64,000 bases of DNA from Halocaridina rubra. Its lineage: Eukaryota; Arthropoda; Malacostraca; Decapoda; Atyidae. The notes below the pieces were generated by a model. That model was given only the letters and a program-made list of their open reading frames with translations, was not told the DNA's origin and searched no databases. Shown here piece by piece: positions 42,195 through 64,000 of this stretch. The position numbers and the translations under genes were made by a program. Where the stretch lies: positions 25,001 to 89,000 of the forward strand of contig JAXCGZ010005695.1 of the NCBI GenBank assembly GCA_037179515.1. The letters are read 5' to 3'. Each line of letters begins with the position of its first letter. Within the stretch, counting starts at the first letter, position 1.

Positions 42195-43595
42195 ATTTGA
42201 GATACTAATCAAAGTTTATCTCACACTTGCCAGGGATCATGTTGTAACATTCATGACCTGATGAAAACAGGATTCTTTTCGCTGAGGTTTTACACCTCAG
42301 ATGAGGAGTATTTTTCCTCCATATATGAAGCCATATCCCACTGAAGGCAGCAAGGTGGCCACAATTGAACAAAAAGAGGGATGCTGAAAGTTTTAATCAG
42401 AATGCACCCACCTTCACCTTTCCATCAGCTGTTCTGTAGTCGTCTCACCAAGCAGCAAGAAATACTATAGGAAGGTATTCTTTCTCTCCCACAAATAATA
42501 ATCAGTGACTAGAATGATATCTCCTTCTATTATAGTACGAACTCTGTGATTTTTATTTCTGTCCTTTAATAATAATTATCACATATTCCATGGTTTCTTC
42601 TTATTGCTATTACTCGACACCCATATTCTGTGGCATGAGTCAACTAATATTGGATATGGGGGATCTGGCATTCCTGCCAGTTTTTTTTTCACGATTAATA
42701 CAACTGGCAGAAGAAGGAGTCAAGGATGAGCAGGTCATGTTGAATCTTTACCTCAATTTCTTTTGCTTCAATTATAGCCATCTGAATTCATTATTTGGCA
42801 TCTTATTTAAGGGAAAAAATGGCATCTTATTTAACGAAAATGGGAGTTAAATAATGCTGTATATGTTCTTTTAGACCAGCAATGTCTGATGTTCAGACTT
42901 ATGTTAATTGCTGCCCTTGGTTTTGAGGAAGGTATGATTCATTGAGATTGGAGTCACATGTTTGTTATGGCCCAGTGATTTACTTTGTTTTCCTTCCATA
43001 CATTTACAACAGACTTAAAGTATTGTAAAACCTGGATAATTATTATAAATTTCAATGTATTTATTCATAAATTATCTATTTTTTATTATAAAGCTATACT
43101 ATCAGTATTTCATCATTATATTGTAAGTAAAGATTACTAAACTCTCCTAATATTATCATAGGAAAATATATGAGAAGCTATACATATATTGACATTTTTC
43201 AGTTTTTACAAATACTGCACACGTACGAGATACCACGTTCACCATAAAATAGTGTTGTGTAAAATATTGTGTACGCTTTGTAATCTCGTTACTTTTTTTA
43301 TACTGAATTTGTGATGTGCATTGGTTATGATAGTAAATTATAAATGAAAGTGGTTCTCATTTAATCTTTACACCTTATACAAATATCTGGTTTGTAGTGT
43401 AGATGATATCGAAGTTTTGAGTGTTGTGATATAAAAATGTGTGTTTTCCCAGGCTCCACGGTCACTATAAATAATGTAGCACTTGAATATCTTACAATGC
43501 TGACTATGAGTACCACATTATAAAAAGACCATGAGATATGTTAGTTGTATCAAAGCAACATAAATCATTAGGATTATTTATGTATTATTATTATA
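42195..43595. other. No recognised gene
   Basis: AT-rich 3' flank of LPMO1. ORFs up to about 86 codons lack any recognised domain. Confidence 0.4.
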
Positions 43596-43598
43596 TTT

Positions 43599-49413
<5,815 letters not shown>

Positions 49414-49419
49414 AATCAA

Positions 49420-50560
49420 ACTAAATTGATGATAATATAAATGTTGGGCAGAGAATCGCTCCTTGTCGCAAAACTGAAATTGGAAACAAATTGTTCTTCC
49501 TGAGGTTAGCTTGTATCTGTATCACATATGTTCTGCATAGTTTGTTTATATACAATTCTCCGGGGAATGGGAGTGGTGATATTGACCCCATTATTGCGTA
49601 TTTTATGTAATTGGTTCCAGAAAATATCACATTCAAGGTCATATCCGGTTAGCAAAATTCACAAATCACAAAGATAAAAAAAAAAAAATCCGTTTGGGTC
49701 TGTTTTTTACACACACACACACACCTTTTCTCCCTATCCGGCGGTCAGAGGATGAGTTTTTTTTTTTTTTCACATCCTCGAGTGATAAATAACATTAGAT
49801 ATATGGAACAAAATCCATATTTTCGTACATGGACATTCTCCGGAATGGATTTCAGGGTTCGGTTAATCTTGAGAAGTATCTCAACACGTCACATATATAT
49901 CAGTGCTAAAACAAATATGCACTTTTCGCACGCACGCTATTAATTATTTATTTTATTTTCTAGCTCCTACATCATCTTTCGCTGAAGCTAGCATGGGTGA
50001 CCACGACTGAAAAAAAAAAGAAGAAGAAAGACATGGGAAACAATAGATCTCCAGTTATACCCTGTCCAGTCAGCAGTTTTGTAGAAAGATTAATACTGTA
50101 ATATCAAGGAGGAAGAGACTGGAAGTCCATCGCACCTCTAAACCTCTTTCAACGGTTTTTACGATAAGCAGGAAATAAGAGCGGCAAATTCCTTTATCCC
50201 AAGCCCATTTGAATAAATATAATCATACACAGTGAAAAGCTAAAGGCATAAAGATATTCTTCCAAAAATAAAAGGACGAGAGATAGGATAAACACATGAG
50301 TGATATAAACCTCAAAGGTTTTTGATCTTTCAGAAACTTTCAAAATCCTTAATGTTACCCATTCTTACTGCTTTCTCTCTTTCTTTTTCCCATGTGCTAC
50401 AGATATCCTCAAAGCATTCCCAACAGTAATCAGATCTTGACTTTATACATTTGAAGATAAATATTCTTTTTTGATTGTTCATTTCTCTCAAACAGAAACT
50501 TATCCTGTGAATTAAAGTCAGTCAACGATTCAAGAATAAGAAAAGGCAAAATATATATGT
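49420..50560. other. Upstream flank of LPMO1; no gene recognised
   Basis: AT-rich, with a short (AC)n at 49710 and a T run at 49758. It should include the LPMO1 promoter, but no clear TATA box stands out. Confidence 0.4.
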
Positions 50561-50569
50561 ATATTGCAA

Positions 50570-50660
50570 CACTTCCTCGAAAGACATGAAGGACCGAGCT
50601 CGCGTCGCAAGTTATGTATTCATTCTACCATACCGACTGAGCTACTATAACAGATAAAAA
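50570..50660 (-). mobile_element. tRNA-like SINE fragment
   Basis: The minus strand reads TAGTAGCTCAGTCGGTATGG (A box TAGCTCAGTCGG), followed by a weak B box near CGAGCTCGGTCC. It is another tRNA-derived family or a decayed S1. Confidence 0.4.
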
Positions 50661-50949
50661 TATGCATATCATGGCTCAACCAGAGATCGAAAGCACTTTT
50701 CCCGTCATTCTTATATCAACCTGATATAGCATGATGTAGTAAGGGAAGATACTTTGATCTGGAAGTCTCAAGATCTAACGGTCACATTATGGAGCTTAAT
50801 AAGAAATATCTCTAGGAATGCATAAGAATTTTTAACCCTAAGAACACCACAATCCGATTTGCCTTCAAAAAGCTGGTCTAGTGTCATCTCAAGGCTTAAT
50901 CTTGCCATATCTCGAGGTCTTCATCACATGGGATATTCTTCAAGCCTGT

Positions 50950-51078
50950 TCTTTTCCTTATTTCTGCCTTATCCTTAAACTTCTACATTTTCCTTATGGC
51001 AATATTTTCTTGGTGCCCGGGCATGTTGAGGGCAATTTTCTTACGGGTTCCGGTGTCACACTCATAAAAAAAAAAAAA
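50950..51078 (+). mobile_element. R2-family repeat
   Basis: TTATTTCTGCCTTATCCTTA leads to GGTGCCCGGGCATGTTGAGG, CCGGTGTCACACTCAT and A(13). Confidence 0.55.
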
Positions 51079-51165
51079 AGCTTTAACTAAACTTATGAGA
51101 ATGACAATTATAAATTCTAGAACTATAGAACAGTTTGAAGCCTAGGAATATATTCTCACTGAAAA

Positions 51166-51171
<6 letters not shown>

Positions 51172-51256
<85 letters not shown>

Positions 51257-51262
51257 TTTTTT
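51172..51262. repeat. (AT)n-(T)n tract
   Basis: AT to 51239 followed by about 23 T residues. Confidence 0.95.
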
Positions 51263-51450
51263 ATTGTAACAAGGACGGGCCAAAAAATAAAATAAAATAA
51301 AACAGCCCCCACCAAGCCTGGGCACGAAGAATACATTAAGTAAAAAGTAACAGAGATGGAGAGTGTAATGACTTGTCAGAAGTGAAACGATAAAAGAGGT
51401 GTGTAATGAATATCCAAGAATATTCAGTGTTGATGTAGGCATAAAAAATA
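51263..51450 (-). mobile_element. R2-family repeat, minus orientation
   Basis: Close match to 4702-4890 in GGACGGGCCAAAAAA, CTGGGCACGAAGAATA, GAGTGTAATGACTTGTCAGA and CCAAGAATATTCAGTGT. Both copies lie between (AT)n tracts. Confidence 0.55.
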
Positions 51451-51585
<135 letters not shown>

Positions 51586-51866
51586 AAACACTTGATAATG
51601 AGCATGCGCCAAGAGAAGAAACTGCCAATGCAATATACTTGCACATTTATAGTATTGAGGAATATCAATAAATTCGATAATAGCCAGAAGACGGAGAGTC
51701 ACGGGTATAAGTGTTCGACAAGAGCTTGGTGAGAGAGACACTTTTGGAAGAAAACTCTGCTAGAGAGAAGAGAATATTTATTATTATGATTATTATTATT
51801 ATCATCATCGTAATTTTTTTACTATTTATCATAAGTTGAGAAGTGAAATTTAATAAGAAAAGACAC

Positions 51867-52976
51867 TGTTCCACATGGGAGACTTATTAGGAAGCTGCAA
51901 TCAATGGCTAGAATAGGTGGAAATGTTTAGGAATGGATAAAAACTTACTTAGAAGGAAGGGAACAGAGGGTTAGAGTAAGACACTCAGTGTCTGAATGGA
52001 GAAGAGTTAGTAGTGGAGTTCCACAGGGTTCAGTTTTAGGGCTACTTTTGTTCCTTGTATATGTAAATGACCTACCAGAGTCTGTAAATTCATTCATGAA
52101 TATGTTTGTGGATGATGCAAAGATTGTGAAGAAAGTAAAAAACGAGAACAATGGTAGAGAACTTCAGGAGGATCTAAATAATCTGCATGAGTGGTCAGAA
52201 AAGTGGCTAATGAAATTCAATACTTCAAAATGTAAGGTAATGAGAATGGGTACAAGTGCAAGAAGGCCCAAGCTTGACTACTCGGTGGCTGGAGTACAAC
52301 TTCAAGAGACAGAAAATGAGAGAGATCTAGGAGTAAACATACTGGCAGATTTGTCTCCAGAAATACATATAAATGGCATAGTAAGGGCAGCATATGCATT
52401 CTTATCAAATGTAAGGGTAGCCTTCAGGCACATGGACAAGGAAATGTTCAGAAATATTTATGTAACCTATGTGAGGCCAAAACGCGAATATGCAGCCCTC
52501 TTTTGGAATCCGCACTTGAAAAAGCACATAGCTAAGCTTGAAAAAGTTCAAAGACATGCCACGAAACTGGTGCCAGAAATACGCAATCTCAGTTATGATG
52601 AGAGGCTGAGGGAATTAGACTTACCATCACTCGAAGCTAGAAGAGTGAGGGGGGATATGGTGAGAGTCTTTATATTCCTTCATGGTTATGATAGAGTGGA
52701 TAGGGATCGATATTTTGATATGGCTGGCTCTAGAACTAGAGGTCATAGTTTGAAGCTTGGTAAGAAAACTTCTTTGCAGGATGTAAGGAAATACTTTTTC
52801 AGTGTAAGAGTAGTTGATAATTGGAATTGGCTAAGCGAGGAGGTAGTTAATGCTATCTCAATTCATAGTTTTAAGGACAGGTATGATAAGTATCACTAAG
52901 TATAAAATGGAACCGATGAGGAGACGGGAAGATACGAGCTTTGGGCTCTTTCCCGTAAACACAATTTGGTAATCAC
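51867..52976 (+). mobile_element. LINE family 1 copy l: truncated RT, FVDD variant
   Basis: The 5' truncation is inside motif A at ACACTGTTCCACATGGG. A TAG near 51927 breaks the first codons. From 51988 the RT frame is open to TAA at 52897-52899. Motif B is GVPQGSVLGLLLF and motif C reads MFVDDAKI, where other copies have FADD. The 3' tail has the hairpin and AATTTGGTAATCAC, then (AC)n and (AT)n. Confidence 0.88.
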
Positions 52977-52985
52977 ACACACACA

Positions 52986-53080
<95 letters not shown>
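52977..53080. repeat. (AC)n-(AT)n at LINE 3' end
   Basis: About 12 bp of AC continue the LINE tail and grade into about 90 bp of AT. Confidence 0.95.
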
Positions 53081-53084
53081 CCAG

Positions 53085-54560
53085 CTCAGCTTAGCGCCGG
53101 TACCAAGACCAGATAATAAAGACTCTGGTCACGAGTTGTTTCCAAAAGGAAAAACTTTAAGCCAAAACCAAACAGAGGCCTAATAAAAATAATATAAAGG
53201 TTCCTTGCGAAGAAGAAGAAGACCTGGCAGTCTATGTAAATACAGAGAATGGTGAAATAAATTTAGAGTATAAATTTGTTGTAGATACCAAAGTTAAAAA
53301 TCAACATATGAAATATATACATTTTCCCCTGTTGCAACAATGCCTATATAGGAAGTACGACTATATATAACTTGCATTGGCTAACTTCCTCAGGAAAGGT
53401 GAGAACTTTGAAGAATATCTGTGCTTATGCAAGTAGGGTTACCTCTTTTCGAGATCATATTGCATGGCCCCTCCTTTGTCATATGTCTTGAATTGACCAC
53501 CGGAAAAGCCAGCTGTCATCCCTGGCACCGTTTCCTGACCCACTAACTGGGATTTTATTTCTATTATGCCTTATGAACTGATTGTATGAACTAATTCAGT
53601 GTTGTGAGTTCTTTTTGTAAAATGTAATATTTCGATATACTGTATCATTCTGGCAGTCTTTCACAGAACTCCATAATATTGGGTGCCAATACACAAATGT
53701 TGAAGATCTTTAATGAATGGTAAAGACAACGGACAATAATAGCACTAGAATCCGACTGTATACTGCACCTACCATACAGCCAGGTCCCAAACTCCCTTTC
53801 CAATCACAAAGACCCAGTGATCTCTCGGTAATGGCCAAATAAACAGATATACCAATAGGATATCAACAAAGCCCCCCCCCCACCCAATAAATTGCTCAGT
53901 TCAATCTATAGCGATATGACAATGAAAGCCAAGCCAGCCAATTTTTTTTCTATTAAGTAAGGGTGTCTTTTGCTTAGGAGATCCAAAGTCAAAGATTCTT
54001 ACAAGTCATCCGAAAATCAAAAAGACTTTTGATATATTCATGATTTTATTTTTATCATGAAACCATATCCACCTACAACCATTAGATCGGTCATAAAATG
54101 AAAGAAGGGGGGCACCAGTGATATATCAGACCCACTTCAGCAATACCCCATCCATAAGCTACTCTCTCTTTAACGAGGGGAAAAATATAACACGCAAGAT
54201 GGTACATTCAGCCTCTTATGACACGCAAGGATTACAGAGGCAGCTTTCTTTCTCCTCCACTGCCAAGGATAGGGGATTATAGTTATCAAACCAATGTGAA
54301 ATACGTCTCTTAAACTGGATAATAAATTATATAATCAAATAACCCTTCTCTTTTTCAGTCCGTTTAACACGGTGTTAAACTAGTAAAATATAAGAAATGA
54401 GAAATTTAATATCAATTGGGGAAAGTACTGTGACCTGAGAGTCCGTTTTTATTATTATTAATGAATGACCCTTAAATCCCCGAGGAGTTGATAGTATTCA
54501 CAGGTCAAAAGCCCTTTTAAGGGCCACTACCCTTATACTAAAAGGTGTTAAAATCATGAT
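53085..54560. other. Intergenic, no gene recognised
   Basis: An R6-like fragment lies near 53110-53175 (CTCTGGTCACGAGTTG). TCTTATGACACGCAAGG near 54215-54231 resembles TTTTATGACACGCAGGGG near 30030-30045, a possible further repeat. Nothing coding is supported. Confidence 0.35.
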
Positions 54561-54781
54561 ATCTTTGTGTATTTTGAACTAGAAATATTAGCTCGGGAGA
54601 TGACCGACACACTTTCGAGCCCACAGTGGTTGATAAGGCCTCCAGCCTTAATTCCCCAGCTTCATAACCGTGTGACCACCCCCAATATGGGGATTAATAA
54701 TAATATATTAGTCTGCTTTCCAGGCATTAAGTATCTAATAATACTTGTAATGTTTATCCTCCCTTTCACCAAGGGAATTAA

Positions 54782-54782
54782 A

Positions 54783-54839
<57 letters not shown>

Positions 54840-54840
54840 T
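54782..54840. repeat. (TAA)n microsatellite
   Basis: TAA trinucleotide tract of about 58 bp. Confidence 0.95.
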
Positions 54841-54917
54841 GTTAACATCATATCTTTATGTGTTATTTCACTCAGTCCATTGAGTCTGTCCCGGGTTTGA
54901 ATTAGCTTTCACTGTAC

Positions 54918-54966
54918 CATGTCGACACCGACTAAATTGGGCCATGTCGACACCGACTAAATTGGG
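54918..54966. repeat. 24-bp direct repeat, two copies
   Basis: CATGTCGACACCGACTAAAT plus TGGG occurs twice back to back (from about 54918 and 54942). Confidence 0.85.
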
Positions 54967-55241
54967 CAATTAATTGGGGAGGGGTCTCTATAAGTTTACC
55001 TAATTATTCAAGCATTGCCTGGAGATCACTTGGTCCACATGTGTGGAGAGGGGGCTTGAGCCACGGCTATATGTTAGAGATATAGATGGGCTCTGTGATA
55101 GCACTGTCCCTTGTCTTTGCCTTTCATCATAGACCTTTAATCTTTAGTGATTTCATTACTTAGGTATTCCCCTCTCCCTCCTGGAAGAGCTATAGCACTT
55201 CCAGAAAAAAACAAAAACCTACAATGTCTCAGAAACTTAAC

Positions 55242-55351
55242 AAAAACTTTGTGTACTTTATTTTTGTATATAAATAAAAGTGAATATGTATACCACAAAA
55301 ACTCTGTGTGCTTTATTTTTGTACATAAATAGAAGTGGATATGTATACTGT
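55242..55351. repeat. 55-bp tandem duplication
   Basis: AAAAACTTTGTGTACTTTAT ... ATATGTATACC and AAAAACTCTGTGTGCTTTAT ... ATATGTATACT lie head to tail with few differences. Confidence 0.8.
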
Positions 55352-55479
55352 CTATGGAGTGTGTAAGGAAATCATGAAGCAATGAACTCCTCAGCTTCCA
55401 GTTTAACCTGTTCCTTGTACGAGAACTTCTGAGAATTCATGAAACAAATATAAACCATTTTAGCCTCTTGTGATATGCG

Positions 55480-56630
55480 AGCACTGCAGGGTTAGGATAT
55501 CGTACTTGCGCCAGAGTTGCAACAAAAGAGCAGGGGAAATAGGAATTGACTTTACCCTGCCCTTGCAAAACTCTTCCTCTGGGCATTTTGCAGCTAGAAA
55601 ATTATTCATGAAGGGTGTCCTGAATATATATCAAGACAGTTTGTTTCTTATTATGAATATGCTCCCTTGTTCCTAATAGTCGGTTCTTGCATGTTATAAA
55701 CATGATTGACGTAGGGGAGAGACTGTTAACAGTTATAAAGAAAATAATAATCTTACAATCCTAAAATACACTGTTCATAAAAGCAACATAAACTCCAAGA
55801 CAAGGCAAACCGATACTTGTAAATTACTGTGAGTCTCTTTCAGTATATTTTCTGATATATACATGTGTGATTTCAGTACTTACAATAACGAACCACTAAA
55901 CCTGAAAAAAGTACCAACATATTTCCTTATTTCTTATATATTTTACATGCTCCCATATTTTTTTCAGCAAAGCAGCACTGAAATTCTGTATAGAGAATTT
56001 GCTTTCTTTAAACCATACCATAAAAAAAACATAATAATATTTTTTGTTTATTGGAAAAAGAGAAGATTTTCACTTCTAATTTCCTATTTGGTTATAAGAG
56101 TTTTGTGGACATTACTTAATTTCATACTTTCAATTAAATGGATCTAGATAAATTCCATAAATTCCACATAAAGAAGGAGCTGTAATCAAATCTAATCAAG
56201 ATTACATCTACATTAAGAAATAGTTGCAGTGACATAAAATCGCCAAAAAAAAATAAAAAAAAACTCTCCAAGGAAAATTCTCTAAAAATGTTACTAGACT
56301 TTGAATGCACATAATATGAAGGAAGATAAGAAAATGCAGAACAAACTTCTTAAAGAACAGAAAGCCAAACTAGCAAATTCTGATGTAATAACAAGCACAG
56401 GAGCTAAAAATTACCTCACGTATACTGCACAAATCTCACGTGAACAGAAACAAATTGAAATAAACAACTGAATCATTTAATTTTCAAATACAACTTTTAT
56501 ATAATAGTTGAAACTATATCTAAAAGTGATACGTTGTGATGTTACCTTCAAAAGCTAGAGGACATGCTTACTAGTGAATTTTCCGAGTCATGGGTCTGAA
56601 CTGATTTCTGCAATCATAATTTCAGGGCAA
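55480..56630. other. 3' flank of LPMO2; no gene recognised
   Basis: AT-rich sequence. ORFs up to about 94 codons lack recognised domains. Confidence 0.4.
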
Positions 56631-56631
56631 T

Positions 56632-63894
<7,263 letters not shown>

Positions 63895-63924
63895 CTGAAA
63901 GTGAATACCATATCAGAAATATGG

Positions 63925-64000
63925 TTGGCCCTACCCTGTGGTTTATGCAATGCAGGATGGTGGGGGAGATATGTGGCAACCTTTTATCTCCAAGGAGCTA
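63925..64000 (+). repeat. R3 repeat, cut by the window edge
   Basis: Has TGGTGGGGGAGATATGTGGCAA and AGGAGCTA, as in the copy at 7019-7200. Confidence 0.45.

Noticed and set aside
42590..42850. 86-codon plus-strand ORF
   Set aside because: No recognised motif; it lies in AT-rich 3' flank and has no splice or repeat support.
55863..56147. 94-codon plus-strand ORF
   Set aside because: AT-rich composition, no domain, no splice support and no relation to neighbours; likely chance.

Overview
The window looks like nuclear DNA from a malacostracan crustacean, most likely a decapod. Short spliced exons sit in introns packed with microsatellites ((AT)n, (CT/GA)n, (TTA)n, (AC)n, (GATA)n), APE-type non-LTR retrotransposons (LINEs) with microsatellite-like 3' ends, tRNA-derived SINEs, and AA15 lytic polysaccharide monooxygenase genes of arthropod type. 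No bacterial-style gene cluster, CRISPR array or confident functional tRNA/rRNA gene is present. The species cannot be fixed from sequence alone.

Layout. 1-5.6 kb: SINE and LINE 3' ends and microsatellites. 5.6-21 kb: two convergent six-exon genes for a secreted two-domain (four Greek-key) beta/gamma-crystallin. Copy A is on + (5618-13189, one-base frameshift in exon 2) and copy B on - (20982-16220, intact). They have the same intron phases and near-identical exon lengths. Their introns hold LINE relics, SINEs, a Tigger-like DNA transposon relic and many microsatellites. 21.4-29.8 kb: a head-to-tail cluster of one young LINE family, including a copy whose endonuclease and reverse transcriptase share a frame broken by a single TGA. 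32.2-33.3 kb: a second, CR1-like LINE. 33.9-38.9 kb: a small unrecognised ORF (-) diverging from a ZAD-domain C2H2 zinc-finger gene (+; four coding exons, 648 aa, eight fingers, one AT-hook-like motif). 38.9-43.6 kb: no recognised gene. 43.6-64 kb: two tandem AA15 LPMO genes on -. LPMO1 is complete (49413-43599, five coding exons, 254 aa). LPMO2 (63894-56632) lacks only the first signal-peptide exon, which lies beyond the window. A further LINE copy lies between the two genes, and two fused copies sit in the last intron of LPMO2.

Function. The LPMO pair probably cleaves chitin or cellulose oxidatively in gut or cuticle. The crystallins are secreted proteins of unknown role, and copy B keeps one canonical calcium-binding motif. 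The zinc-finger protein is a presumed nuclear DNA-binding regulator. Nothing links these genes into one pathway; each pair looks like a local gene duplication. The most unusual signals are: a LINE family whose ends repeatedly abut CA-type microsatellites and whose 3' end carries a conserved hairpin; a perfect 79-bp inverted repeat and a 273-bp tandem array with Pol III boxes, both inside LPMO1 introns; and decayed tandem copies of an LPMO1 exon end.
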